From NCBI GenBank assembly GCA_000830255.1, contig JQIT01000005.1, forward strand, positions 62,001 through 126,000: 64,000 bases of DNA, in the 5' to 3' direction. The translations under genes were made by a program, and so were the position numbers. How positions within the stretch are numbered: position 1 is the stretch's first letter; each line of letters starts with the position of its first letter. This document shows positions 1-9,329 of this stretch, one piece after another. The notes under the pieces are model-generated. The model made no database searches. It saw only the letters and a list, made by a program, of their open reading frames with translations, and was not told the DNA's origin. The DNA comes from Sulfuricurvum sp. PC08-66. GTDB lineage: Bacteria > Campylobacterota > Campylobacteria > Campylobacterales > Sulfurimonadaceae.

Positions 1-1
1 G

Positions 2-562
2 CTCTTCATTATGGACAGCGTGACGCGTTTCGCCATGGCGCAACGTGAAATTGGACTAGCCCTTGGTGAACCGCCCACCTCCAAAGGGTATCCTCCTTCA
101 TCCCTCACACTTTTGCCCCAACTTATGGAGCGTGCAGGTAAAGAGCAGGGCAAAGGTTCGATAACAGCCTTTTTTACCGTCCTCATCGAGGGCGACGATA
201 TGAGTGACCCTATCGCCGACCAGAGCCGCTCTATCCTTGATGGACACATCGTTCTCTCGCGAGAGTTCACCGATTTGGGCATCTATCCTCCTATTCATAT
301 CCTCAACTCCGCGTCTCGTGTCATGGGGGATGTCATCGATGCGCCCCACTCCAAAGCGGCACAGCAGTTCAAGCGTTGGTATGCGCTACTCAAAGAGAAT
401 GAGATGCTCATTCGCATAGGCGCCTATCAAAAAGGCAGCGACGCACAGCTGGATATGGCACTCTCCAAACGTGACGCGATGGAGGCGTTTATCAAGCAAA
501 ATGCGACGGAACAAGTAGCCTATGCCTCTACACTTCAATCGCTCAAAGAGGTGGTCGCATGA
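2..562 (+). CDS. fliI: Flagellar export ATPase FliI, C-terminal part (5' truncated by window)
   Basis: The reading frame is already open at the window edge and reads LFIMDSVTRFAMAQREIGLA, the Walker B strand and following helix of the FliI/YscN type III secretion ATPases. The remaining ~187 codons carry the family's GSITAFFTVLIEGDDMSDPI strand and the LDGHIVLSRE helix, then the C-terminal helical domain. FliI powers export of flagellar rod, hook and filament proteins at the inner membrane. The family is about 430-440 residues long, so roughly the N-terminal 60% lies outside the window. Its end overlaps the start of the TonB-dependent receptor gene by 4 bases (ATGA), so the two are probably co-transcribed. 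No other flagellar gene is nearby, as is usual where flagellar genes are scattered. The F1 beta subunit is excluded by the sequence around MDSVTRFAMAQRE. Confidence 0.95.
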   Translation, partial: LFIMDSVTRFAMAQREIGLALGEPPTSKGYPPSSLTLLPQLMERAGKEQGKGSITAFFTVLIEGDDMSDPIADQSRSILDGHIVLSREFTDLGIYPPIHILNSASRVMGDVIDAPHSKAAQQFKRWYALLKENEMLIRIGAYQKGSDAQLDMALSKRDAMEAFIKQNATEQVAYASTLQSLKEVVA

Positions 563-2487
563 TGCGCTTGGCAGGGGTAGTGTGGGTTGTATCGATGGTG
601 CTTTGGGCGGATGATGCGCTCGATTATGAGAAGCTTTTGACCGATTCGCTCTATGAGGTCTCTTCGATAGCCTCAGCGACCAAAATCAATGTCGATGATA
701 CGACAGCGATGGTCGAGGTGCTACGAGGAGATGAGGCAATGGCATTGGGGGCTACGACGCTTATCGAAGCATTAGCGCTTTTGGGCGATACCCAAATTGC
801 CATGGAGAGCAACGGCGCCAAGATTTTGGTGATGCGCGGTATCAATGAAAAGGCGAAAATTAAACTTCTCATCGATGGCATCAGTGTAGCCAACGCCTAT
901 CGAGGCTCTATTTATCACTTCTACGATTTGCCTATCGAGCTTATCGAGCGTATCGAAATACGCCAAGGTCCCGATGCGACACTCTATGGCTCCAATGCTA
1001 TTGCAGGTGTCATCAATGTCATCACCAAAGCGGCACAAGCCAAGGGTGAAAATCTGCTCTTTGGGCATGCGCAAGCCGATTTGGGACGTGTGGGTGCAAT
1101 TGCACGTATCGATACAGAGAGTTTTACGGGGGCACTCGATGCCTTTTATGTCCAAGGCGTTACTGCATTGGCGGCAGGTCCTGACAAAAATAAGACAAGC
1201 GGTACTACCAACGAGTCTCAACGCTACTACGGAGCAGGGTTGCATGGAAATTGGAGTGATTTGAAGGTCATGGCACAACTCCAAAGCAACACAACAGGTA
1301 TGGCGTATGGTTTGAGCAATATTCTCGAAAACCCCAAAGACAAAGCAGGCAGCACCAATCTCTCTGGATGGTGGCAAATAGCCCAAGAAAACATCGCACT
1401 TTTCGATGGAGCGTTGGCGCTACATATAGGGGGACTCTACTATGCGCAAAATGCTCAAGCGCGTTATACACCTGCCATCATTTATGAATCCTCTTATAAT
1501 GAAAACAGTCTCAATGCGCATGGAGAGTGGCTCTATCAAGGGTGGGAGCATCAGACCGTACGCTTGGGGGTAGAGAGTATCTATGCGGTGCTCTTGGATA
1601 CCTCGTTGAGAGCCTATTATGAGGCGAACAACAGTGCACTCTTCGCCGATACGCGCATGGTCAGTGCCGATGTTGCACGTGCAATTGTTTCCCTTTATGG
1701 CAGTGATACCTACGAATACAGCGACAAAACGACCTTCGAGATGGGTGCGCGTGCTGATTGGTACAGCGATTTTGGATGGGCGCTCTCCCCCAAAGTAGGG
1801 GTGTTGCATCGCTACTCTCCAGCACTTAATCTCAAGTTCGCGCTAGCACGCGCTTTTCGCGCCCCCTCGTGGATGGAGATGTACGGCAGTGCCACAGGTG
1901 TCTCGATGGGCAACGCGCAGTTATTGCCCGAAAATGTGGTCAATGCAGAGTTTGGACTCATCTATCGACCCAGCCTCAAGCAGCGTCTGACACTGCAAAC
2001 CTACGCGATGGGTACGCGCAATCTGATTTTGCGAAATAACAGCGCGCAGTATGAGCAGGGTGGATTAGCCTATTTTGTGGGGGCGCAGAGCCAATGGGAG
2101 TACCAATACTCCTCTCAAATGGCTTTTGGCGCCAATGTCGCGATGAATCGACCGATGCAAGAGGATGGGTCAGTGTTGCACGATGTGGCATTGGTGAGTG
2201 CATCGGGGAGTCTGCGCTATCGCACCCTGCGCGGGATTGAGTTTGCCAGTTTTGCCAAACACGTCTCGACGCGCCTGCGTGAGAGTGGCGATACGCGTGG
2301 CGCATTAGCAGGCTACACCACCTTCGACCAAACCGTAGGGTTTAGCTATATGGGTGCTACCTATTCGCTCATCGTCAAAAACCTCTTCGATGAGAGGGTA
2401 CTCTATCCTGCCCCTACCAATACCTATGAGGGCGATTATCTGCGCCAAGGTCGCGAGATTATGTTCAAAGCGGCGTGGAATTTCTGA
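559..2487 (+). CDS. TonB-dependent outer-membrane receptor
   Basis: This 642-residue protein begins with a short signal peptide (hydrophobic residues 4-16, likely cleavage after VLWA). A plug domain follows at about residues 50-165, including LIDGISVANAYRGS and IERIEIRQGPDATLYGSNAI, the hallmark RGPxxxLYGxxAxxGVINIIT region. The rest is a 22-strand-type barrel ending in the aromatic WNF expected for outer-membrane insertion. Such receptors import siderophores, cobalamin or other ligands, and some act as ligand sensors; the substrate cannot be read from sequence. The start overlaps fliI by 4 bases, and two ATGs (559, 562) are possible. The next gene begins inside its stop codon (TGATG). That gene is YfiR-like and the one after is a GGDEF-EAL protein, so the receptor may feed a c-di-GMP circuit rather than act only in uptake. 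Confidence 0.93.
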   Translation: MMRLAGVVWVVSMVLWADDALDYEKLLTDSLYEVSSIASATKINVDDTTAMVEVLRGDEAMALGATTLIEALALLGDTQIAMESNGAKILVMRGINEKAKIKLLIDGISVANAYRGSIYHFYDLPIELIERIEIRQGPDATLYGSNAIAGVINVITKAAQAKGENLLFGHAQADLGRVGAIARIDTESFTGALDAFYVQGVTALAAGPDKNKTSGTTNESQRYYGAGLHGNWSDLKVMAQLQSNTTGMAYGLSNILENPKDKAGSTNLSGWWQIAQENIALFDGALALHIGGLYYAQNAQARYTPAIIYESSYNENSLNAHGEWLYQGWEHQTVRLGVESIYAVLLDTSLRAYYEANNSALFADTRMVSADVARAIVSLYGSDTYEYSDKTTFEMGARADWYSDFGWALSPKVGVLHRYSPALNLKFALARAFRAPSWMEMYGSATGVSMGNAQLLPENVVNAEFGLIYRPSLKQRLTLQTYAMGTRNLILRNNSAQYEQGGLAYFVGAQSQWEYQYSSQMAFGANVAMNRPMQEDGSVLHDVALVSASGSLRYRTLRGIEFASFAKHVSTRLRESGDTRGALAGYTTFDQTVGFSYMGATYSLIVKNLFDERVLYPAPTNTYEGDYLRQGREIMFKAAWNF

Positions 2488-3020
2488 TGTTTCGATGGCT
2501 TGTTGTTTGGGCTGTGACGATGCTAGGGGTGTGGGGAGTCCAAAAAGAGTATCTGCTTATTCATGCGCCACTTTTACCCAAAATGGCGATGATGCAGTAT
2601 GGCTTTGAAAAAAGTGTCCAAAACGCTACAATCTGCGTGGCTGTTCTCTACGACACAGTAGATGAGTCAATGGCGCACTTTATGGTCGATGCCATTCAGG
2701 CAAGCGCCAAGGGAAATTATCGTGTGTGCGCACGTATGGTGACATACGATGCACTAAAAGAGGGTGATGTGAACGCAGAACTTTTTTATTTGATGCCCAC
2801 CACTGCAAAAGCTATGCGCGATGCTATTGCACATTTGGCGACGCAGCGTCGCATGAGTTTTGCGTACGATTGGCACGATTTGGCATACGGGGCGACGATG
2901 TCGGTACGCACGCTTGCACATGTCAAACCGATTGTGAATTTGGAAGCGGCACAAGCCAATCGCATAGCGTTGCGGGCACTCCTCCTCAAAATCTCCGATA
3001 TTTATGGTCAACATGAATAA
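2487..3020 (+). CDS. YfiR-like periplasmic regulator (DUF4154 type)
   Basis: The start chosen is the ATG at 2487, which shares TGATG with the receptor's stop codon; a GTG at 2475 would add four residues. The 177-residue product has an N-terminal hydrophobic export segment (MFRWLVVWAVTMLGVWG). It then has a YfiR-type layout: a strand NATICVAVLYD, a middle alpha/beta portion, and a C-terminal strand-helix VKPIVNLEAAQANRIALRA resembling the (F/V)xINLxAAxxxGL segment of DUF4154 proteins. In Pseudomonas, YfiR is a periplasmic repressor of the diguanylate cyclase YfiN. The next gene encodes a two-TM GGDEF-EAL protein with a periplasmic loop, so a YfiR/YfiN-type pairing is likely. Similarity is at the motif level only; the family call is an inference of moderate strength. 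Confidence 0.6.
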   Translation: MFRWLVVWAVTMLGVWGVQKEYLLIHAPLLPKMAMMQYGFEKSVQNATICVAVLYDTVDESMAHFMVDAIQASAKGNYRVCARMVTYDALKEGDVNAELFYLMPTTAKAMRDAIAHLATQRRMSFAYDWHDLAYGATMSVRTLAHVKPIVNLEAAQANRIALRALLLKISDIYGQHE

Positions 3021-5403
3021 GTTACGCAGCCTTCTCTTCAATCGACACTCTATTATTTTCCGCGTGATGGCGATGTTGGCGCTCAATTCGGTCTTCTTTT
3101 TGGTGGTGCTTATTGTCATGACCAACAGCATGCTAGACAAACAATACGTCGCGCTCGAAGAGGAAAAGGTAGCCACCATCATGCACCAAGCCAAACCTAC
3201 GATTGCGATGCATATGATGTTTGGCTTTTTCGATGCCCTAGAGGAGGAGTGCAAGGCGCTCTATCTCAATGAGGGTATTGTCCAAGTAGAGCTTTTTTTG
3301 GGCAAAGAGCGACTTGATTTTTGCTCACAACCGTTGCGCAATAATCTCTTGGATACCTTCACCCGTAGCGATGCATTGGTCGATGCTGCTAGCGGTACGG
3401 TCATAGGAAGCTTGAAACTCTACTATTCCAAAGAGCACTACGAGGTGTTGCGTGGGGAGTTCTATGAGATGGTGTGGCTCTTTGTAATCTTCTACGCGCT
3501 TTTTATTTTTCTCCTCTTCAAACTCCTCTCCAATGCGCTCAAACCCCTATTGCTACTCAAAAACGCTATGGAGAGCTTCACGCCCCAACACTCGCATTAC
3601 ATAGAACACGAAGGCTCTAGCCAAAGCGAAGTAGGGCTCATCGCCAAAGCGGCTAACTCTATGATACGAAGTATTGAGCTCTATTCCAATGACCTTATGA
3701 ACCTCAACAAAACCATCCAAGAGCGTGAATCGCACCTCCAAGAGGCGCAACGCATGGCGCATGTGGGGAGTTGGGAGATTGATTTGGATCACGACCATTT
3801 CACCATGAGCAGTGAGATGTACCGTATTTTGGGACTCAAACCCAGCGCTGATTTCGATTTTAGCCATTTTGTGGCGTTGGTCGTGGCGGAAAACCGCAAA
3901 GAGTTTGAAAATATCATCGCCTATTCGACCCTGCACGGCTCGACCTTCGATGTGGTACATGGTATGTACAAAAGCAACGGCGAGACGGTCTATGTCCATA
4001 CCAAGGGTAAAACCCGCAAAAAAGAGCACAAAGGCGCACGTCTCTCAGCGGTCAGTCTCGATATCACACAACAAACCAAAGCGCAAGAGATGATAGAGCA
4101 TTTGGCGTACTATGACCCCTTGACGGGATTGCCCAATCGAACACTTCTCAATGACAAACTCAAAAGTGCTATCGAAGTTGCGATGCGCGAGGAGTTTATG
4201 GTGGGGGTACTTTTCATTGATCTGGACCGTTTCAAGCTTATCAACGACACCTTGGGGCATGAGGTAGGCGATGCACTCTTGGTTGAAGTCTCCAAAACAA
4301 TACTCTCGATGATTGCACCTACCGATACGCTAGCACGTATTGGCGGGGATGAGTATGTGGTGATATTGTCCAAAATCGACAATGAGTTTGATGCAGTGAC
4401 AATGGCGCGTAAGCTTATCGAGAAGATGCAACACAAATGGTCGATACACGACCATGAACTCATCATCACCTCCAGTATCGGTATCGCACTCTATCCACAG
4501 CACACCAACAGCACCGATGCATTGGTCAAATATGCAGATATCGCTATGTACCGCGCCAAAGAGCATGGACGTAACAACTGGCAGCTCTTCGAGCCAAGCA
4601 TGAGCGTCGATGTCCAAGAGCAGTTTGCCCTCGAGCAAGATTTGCGCGAGGCTATCAAGGCAGGCGACCAACTCAAGGTCTACTTCCAGCCCAAAGTGAG
4701 TCTCTTCACAGGCAAAATTGTAGGTGCCGAGGCGCTTGTGCGATGGGTACACCCACAACAAGGCATCGTCTACCCTGACCAATTTATCCCATTGGCGGAG
4801 AATACAGGACTGATTTTGGAGATTGGGGAGAGTGTATTGCGTCAAAGTATGGAGTATATTCGTCATCTCGAGGAGCATTTTAGCGACCCTATCCAAATCG
4901 CGGTAAACCTCTCAGGACGACAATTCCAACACCAAAATTTGGTGAGTATGGTGCGCGACCTGCTCCATGAGTACGGTATCAAGCCCCATTTGCTGGAGCT
5001 AGAGATTACCGAAACCATCTCGATGCAGGATATTTCCAAAACCCTAGCAACGCTCAATGAGCTCAAAATCTTGGGTGTGGGATTGGCTATCGATGACTTT
5101 GGGACGGGCTATTCGAGTTTGGCGTACCTCAAACAGTTCCCTGTCGATACCATCAAAATTGACAAATCTTTCGTCTATGAGATGATAGAGGATAGTGAAG
5201 ACCGCTCGATTGTCGAGGCAATTATCCTCATGGCAAAAGCGATGGATTTGTACACCGTAGCAGAGGGTGTCGAGACCCCTGAACATGTCAAAATTTTGCA
5301 CTATTTGCAGTGCGATTATGCGCAAGGCTACCACTACAGCAAGGCAATTCCAGCAGAGGAATTTGACGCTTTCTTGAACCAAACAAACAGAAGTTTTACT
5401 TAA
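3004..5403 (+). CDS. Membrane c-di-GMP enzyme: periplasmic loop, HAMP-like, PAS, GGDEF, EAL
   Basis: This 799-residue protein has a TM helix at about residues 15-40, a periplasmic loop to about 155, a second TM (WLFVIFYALFIFLLFKL), a HAMP-like linker, and a PAS_3-type domain from about 240 (AHVGSWEIDLDHDHFTMSSE). A GGDEF domain follows with GGDEY at 447-451, then an EAL domain with EALVRW at 576-581 and DDFGTGYSS. Both signature motifs are intact, so cyclase and phosphodiesterase activities are both possible. No RxxD inhibitory site precedes GGDEY. The two-TM plus periplasmic-loop layout matches YfiN-like enzymes controlled by YfiR proteins, and a YfiR-like gene overlaps it upstream by 17 bases. 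ATG 3013 is an equally good start. No ribosome-binding site is obvious, consistent with translational coupling. Confidence 0.93.
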   Translation: MVNMNKLRSLLFNRHSIIFRVMAMLALNSVFFLVVLIVMTNSMLDKQYVALEEEKVATIMHQAKPTIAMHMMFGFFDALEEECKALYLNEGIVQVELFLGKERLDFCSQPLRNNLLDTFTRSDALVDAASGTVIGSLKLYYSKEHYEVLRGEFYEMVWLFVIFYALFIFLLFKLLSNALKPLLLLKNAMESFTPQHSHYIEHEGSSQSEVGLIAKAANSMIRSIELYSNDLMNLNKTIQERESHLQEAQRMAHVGSWEIDLDHDHFTMSSEMYRILGLKPSADFDFSHFVALVVAENRKEFENIIAYSTLHGSTFDVVHGMYKSNGETVYVHTKGKTRKKEHKGARLSAVSLDITQQTKAQEMIEHLAYYDPLTGLPNRTLLNDKLKSAIEVAMREEFMVGVLFIDLDRFKLINDTLGHEVGDALLVEVSKTILSMIAPTDTLARIGGDEYVVILSKIDNEFDAVTMARKLIEKMQHKWSIHDHELIITSSIGIALYPQHTNSTDALVKYADIAMYRAKEHGRNNWQLFEPSMSVDVQEQFALEQDLREAIKAGDQLKVYFQPKVSLFTGKIVGAEALVRWVHPQQGIVYPDQFIPLAENTGLILEIGESVLRQSMEYIRHLEEHFSDPIQIAVNLSGRQFQHQNLVSMVRDLLHEYGIKPHLLELEITETISMQDISKTLATLNELKILGVGLAIDDFGTGYSSLAYLKQFPVDTIKIDKSFVYEMIEDSEDRSIVEAIILMAKAMDLYTVAEGVETPEHVKILHYLQCDYAQGYHYSKAIPAEEFDAFLNQTNRSFT

Positions 5404-5443
5404 GCATCTCATAAATAGAAATAATCTAATATAGCGCAATTCT

Positions 5444-5470
5444 TAATTAGGACAAACTTTGTCTTAATTA
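5444..5470. promoter_or_regulatory. 27-bp near-perfect palindrome before nifS (candidate operator)
   Basis: Arms TAATTAGGACAAA (5444-5456) and TTTGTCTTAATTA (5458-5470) are inverted repeats with 12 of 13 pairs matching around base 5457. A -35-like TTGTCT (5459-5464) lies 16 bp before TATAAA (5481-5486), but that start would leave almost no leader before the ribosome-binding site. Alternatively TAATAT (5427-5432) is the -10 and the palindrome sits just after the start site. Either position suits a repressor. The GACAAA/TTTGTC core and an Fe-S assembly target suggest an Rrf2/IscR-like regulator, but that is inference. Confidence 0.55.
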
Positions 5471-5485
5471 CCAATCATCCTATAA

Positions 5486-6685
<1,200 letters not shown>

Positions 6686-6697
6686 AAGGAAATTATC

Positions 6698-7669
6698 ATG
6701 GCAAAAAATGATGTAATAGGCGCTTCGTTGTGGGACGCCTACTCTAACAAAGTCACCACACGTATGAACAACCCCGTCCACCAAGGCGAAATCACCCAAG
6801 AGGAGTGTGATGCACATGGTACACGTCTCATCGTCGCCGATTTTGGTGCAGAGAGCTGTGGCGATGCCGTGCGTCTCTATTGGGAAGTGGACAAAGAGGA
6901 TCGTATCGTCAACGCCAAATTCAAAAGCTTCGGATGTGGTACTGCAATCGCCTCTAGCGATATGATGGTCGAATTGTGTATGGGCAAAACCGTCCAAGAG
7001 GCGGTCAAAATCACCAATATCGATGTCGAAATGGCACTGCGTGATACGCCAGACGTCCCAGCAGTCCCAGGGCAAAAAATGCACTGTTCGGTCATGGCAT
7101 ACGACGTCATCAAAAAAGCGGCAGGACAATATCTAGGTGTCGATGAGAGCAGTTTCGAAGAGGAGATTATCGTGTGCGAATGTGCACGTGTGAGCCTATC
7201 GACACTCAAGGAAGTAATCAAAATCAACGACCTCAAAACCATCGAGCAGATCACCGACTACACCAAAGCAGGTGGCTTTTGTAAATCGTGTATCAAACCA
7301 GGGGGTCACGAAGAGCGCGAATATTATCTCGTCGATATCCTACGCGATACACGCGCTGAGATGGAGCACGACGCGATGGTCGCCTCTGCCAATGCTTCGA
7401 TGTCAGGCGATTTCAAATCTATGACGTTGGTACAAAAAATCAAAGCTATCGATGCAGTCATCGACAGTAGCGTGCGCCAATTTTTGGTCATGGACGGCGG
7501 AAATATGGAAATTATCGATGTCAAAGACAACGGCGAAAACGTCGACGTTTACATCCGCTATATGGGTGCGTGTTCGAGCTGTTCTTCCTCTACGACAGGG
7601 ACGCTTTACGCTATCGAAGCGGCACTCAAAGATAAGCTTTACGACAAAATCCGCGTTCTTCCTATTTAA
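6698..7669 (+). CDS. nifU: Three-domain Fe-S scaffold protein NifU
   Basis: NifU is the scaffold on which clusters are built with sulfur from NifS. Three domains are clear in 323 residues. The IscU-like domain has cysteines C54, C80 and C130. The central BFD-like [2Fe-2S] domain has C160-x-C162 and C195-x2-C198. The Nfu domain has C292-x2-C295 in GACSSCSSST. A ribosome-binding site (AAAGGA) precedes the ATG. The gene follows nifS at 12 bases and is the last in the operon. A strong CGGGGC/GCCCCG hairpin lies just beyond the stop codon, after which an AT-rich island begins. All cluster ligands are intact. Confidence 0.97.
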   Translation: MAKNDVIGASLWDAYSNKVTTRMNNPVHQGEITQEECDAHGTRLIVADFGAESCGDAVRLYWEVDKEDRIVNAKFKSFGCGTAIASSDMMVELCMGKTVQEAVKITNIDVEMALRDTPDVPAVPGQKMHCSVMAYDVIKKAAGQYLGVDESSFEEEIIVCECARVSLSTLKEVIKINDLKTIEQITDYTKAGGFCKSCIKPGGHEEREYYLVDILRDTRAEMEHDAMVASANASMSGDFKSMTLVQKIKAIDAVIDSSVRQFLVMDGGNMEIIDVKDNGENVDVYIRYMGACSSCSSSTTGTLYAIEAALKDKLYDKIRVLPI

Positions 7670-7672
7670 CTA

Positions 7673-7698
7673 CACGCATCGGGGCGTAGCCCCGCGTG
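7673..7698. terminator. GC-rich hairpin after nifU
   Basis: CGGGGC (7680-7685), loop GTA, GCCCCG (7689-7694) form a six-pair stem, extended by flanking CACG/CGTG pairs across a small bulge. It starts a few bases after the nifU stop codon and could end nifSU transcription. There is no U-run after it, so a factor-dependent stop or an unrelated repeat element is also possible. Confidence 0.4.
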
Positions 7699-7702
7699 CT
7701 AC

Positions 7703-7723
7703 TAATACAAAAACCAAAAGCGG
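7703..7723 (+). repeat. Left direct repeat bounding AT-rich island 1
   Basis: TAATACAAAAACC at 7703-7715, followed directly by AAAAGCGG (7716-7723), recurs at 9184-9196, where AAAGCGG reappears at 9206-9212. The copies enclose the three minus-strand AT-rich genes. Confidence 0.5.
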
Positions 7724-7761
7724 ATTACACTCAATTTGATATGTTGTTATTAAATCTTTAT

Positions 7762-8094
7762 TTAATATTCATATACCTCGTCAGACTTCAAGACAAGTAT
7801 GTATCTAATGTCTAAACTTTCTTTTTCATGATAGCTAGATATGTATTCATAAGCTTTTTTATGACTCTCATCTTTATTATTTCCTGCATACGACCAATTG
7901 TCGTAAGTTGGTCTTAAATACCCATCACTTTCCAAGCTACAAACATCACCACCCAAAATAGTAATATCCGTATCTTCTAGCATCTGTATCGACAACAAGG
8001 CATATTCCTTTGTTATTGCAACTTCACGGTCTAAACGTTCTAATCTTGGTATGCCATGCTCTTTTAATACATTTAAATATTCATTGTATCCCAT
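7762..8094 (-). CDS. Imm40-like immunity protein, orphan
   Basis: This 110-residue soluble protein contains TDITILGGDVCSLESDG followed by PTYDNWSYAG. That pattern (a strand ending ILGGDVY-like, then a YDNW motif and a C-terminal strand) matches what I recall of Imm40-type immunity proteins of polymorphic toxin systems. The family call rests on memory of the motif, not on a search. It is the last of three co-directional AT-rich genes; the gap to the previous gene is 37 bases. No toxin with a secretion or RHS-type N-terminus lies next to it, so it would be an orphan immunity gene unless one of its neighbours has an unrecognised toxic function. Confidence 0.5.
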   Translation of the reverse strand: MGYNEYLNVLKEHGIPRLERLDREVAITKEYALLSIQMLEDTDITILGGDVCSLESDGYLRPTYDNWSYAGNNKDESHKKAYEYISSYHEKESLDIRYILVLKSDEVYEY

Positions 8095-8131
8095 GTTGCG
8101 TATTCCTTATAGTTGCTTTAGGAAGATTGCG

Positions 8132-8620
8132 TTACCAGACAAAAAGTTTATTGTTTCCTATAGATAAACTTTGCTCTTGTTGATAACTATGTGTAAAATT
8201 CAAAACATTTTTTAGAGATGATACTTCATTTTTCGTAATTCGCATAGTCAATGCTTCATCTTCTTCAAAAAAACCTGCGTCATGATTGTTGTTGTATACA
8301 ATCTTCAATTTTTTCCATGTCCGATGTTCCCATTGGTTGAAATCAATACCAAAATGACCCTCTTTAATATTACTTAAGAGTATTGTCTTTCTATATTCAT
8401 TTGCTGTTTCAAATAGAAGAAGTTGTTCTAATAAAATGTTAAGATTCTTACCTGCTTCTTTATCAAATGTAATATTGTATGTATTTCTATATGTATTTTT
8501 TGCATCATCAAAAAATCTAAACATAAATACTTTTCCAAGTATTTTACTGTTGAAGTCATAACTATCCAAAATTATTATCCTTTCTTGTGTTTTACCAAAA
8601 ATCATTGTTGTATATATCAT
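8132..8620 (-). CDS. Hypothetical protein of AT-rich island 1
   Basis: I do not recognise this 162-residue protein. It is predicted soluble, with alternating strand-like stretches and no signal peptide, TM helix, cysteine cluster or catalytic motif. Two starts are possible: ATG 8620 (29-base overlap with the preceding gene) and ATG 8605 (14-base overlap); the second is more usual for coupled genes. It is markedly richer in Asn, Lys, Ile and Phe than the proteins around the island, reflecting lower GC and suggesting transfer. Its place between a secreted protein and an Imm40-like protein suggests a shared role in a small competition or defence cassette, but the sequence does not prove one. Confidence 0.6.
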   Translation of the reverse strand: MIYTTMIFGKTQERIIILDSYDFNSKILGKVFMFRFFDDAKNTYRNTYNITFDKEAGKNLNILLEQLLLFETANEYRKTILLSNIKEGHFGIDFNQWEHRTWKKLKIVYNNNHDAGFFEEDEALTMRITKNEVSSLKNVLNFTHSYQQEQSLSIGNNKLFVW

Positions 8621-9125
8621 CTTTCAAATAACCTATATATACAAATTTATAAACACTATAATCTTGATAATTATCTAAATCGCGTATGAATTCATTATAT
8701 CTCTTTATGTTTTCATCATTAACTCTATGTAGTGATTCGCAAATAATGGCACCATTTGCCATCACATTATAAAAAGGTTCTGCTCGTAATGATAGTTCTT
8801 TATGCTTATTTTGAATACGTGTAGATATGTCCTTGTTGAAATAGTCAATAATATTTTGTGGTTTAATAATCGAAAAAATAGGAAAATTCATTACTCCTCC
8901 TCGAAGCCAGTTTAAATCATAATTAAATTCTTTTTCGTTGCCTATTTTCAAATATTTGTAACAACTCATTTTTCCTTGAAATAAAAACTGTTCTCTAGCA
9001 ATTTCATCCCTCAAAAGCTTTTGCATAACTTTGCTCTGTATTTCAGCCTTACTTAGCGTATCAAGTTCCTCCAAAGCAAAAAGTACATTTCCAAAAAACA
9101 AGAGTGCAATATAAATTACTTTCAT
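8592..9125 (-). CDS. Predicted exported hypothetical protein of AT-rich island 1
   Basis: This 177-residue protein starts with a clear signal peptide (MKVIYIALLFFGNVLFA). The mature part is mostly helical and charged, with two cysteines (in MSCYKYL and AIICESL) that could form a disulfide in the periplasm. No family is recognised. The start is supported by AAAAGGA eight or so bases upstream and by a TATAAT box on the minus strand (complement of 9168-9173) giving a leader of about 35 bases. It is the first gene of the minus-strand three-gene unit. Candidate roles are a periplasmic factor or a small exported toxin matched to the downstream Imm40-like protein; neither can be shown from sequence. 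Confidence 0.65.
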   Translation of the reverse strand: MKVIYIALLFFGNVLFALEELDTLSKAEIQSKVMQKLLRDEIAREQFLFQGKMSCYKYLKIGNEKEFNYDLNWLRGGVMNFPIFSIIKPQNIIDYFNKDISTRIQNKHKELSLRAEPFYNVMANGAIICESLHRVNDENIKRYNEFIRDLDNYQDYSVYKFVYIGYLKDDIYNNDFW

Positions 9126-9167
9126 GTCGATTTCCTTTTGAATTTAGAACGCTAATAAATATGCTTC

Positions 9168-9173
9168 ATTATA
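9168..9173 (-). promoter_or_regulatory. -10 box for the AT-rich island 1 operon
   Basis: The complement reads TATAAT, a perfect -10 element, placing the transcription start near 9161 and the first start codon about 36 bases downstream. No good -35 is visible; the right direct repeat occupies that position. Confidence 0.5.
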
Positions 9174-9183
9174 GCCTCAAAAT

Positions 9184-9212
9184 TAATACAAAAACCCAAA
9201 GAGCCAAAGCGG
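9184..9212 (+). repeat. Right direct repeat bounding AT-rich island 1
   Basis: TAATACAAAAACC at 9184-9196 is identical to 7703-7715. AAAGCGG (9206-9212) also matches the left copy, but nine extra bases separate the two parts here. The copy lies between the island's promoter and the pgeF regulatory region, where a boundary of inserted DNA would be expected. Confidence 0.5.
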
Positions 9213-9329
9213 GATGCGATTCCCAAATCCCCCTTCGATGTAGTCACTGACGATGGAGCCGTCAGGGGAACTCTCTGTTTCCCCTCTGATTTCAAATGCT
9301 GTAGTTTTTTGCGTTATACTAAAAATTGT
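9213..9329. other. Gene-free, hairpin-rich intergenic stretch
   Basis: No ORF is supported here. Several short stems can be drawn: GGGA/TCCC near 9213, CTGACG/CGTCAG around 9247-9264, and GGGGAA/TTCCCC around 9265-9284. A TATACT box lies at 9315-9320 without a good -35. It might be the edge of inserted DNA or a leader RNA. Nothing here matches a riboswitch known to me. Confidence 0.3.

Noticed and set aside
772-1386. 204-codon minus-strand ORF inside the TonB receptor gene
   Set aside because: It lies wholly inside a gene with strong family motifs, has a cysteine-rich unnatural composition and no start signal; a codon-bias shadow.
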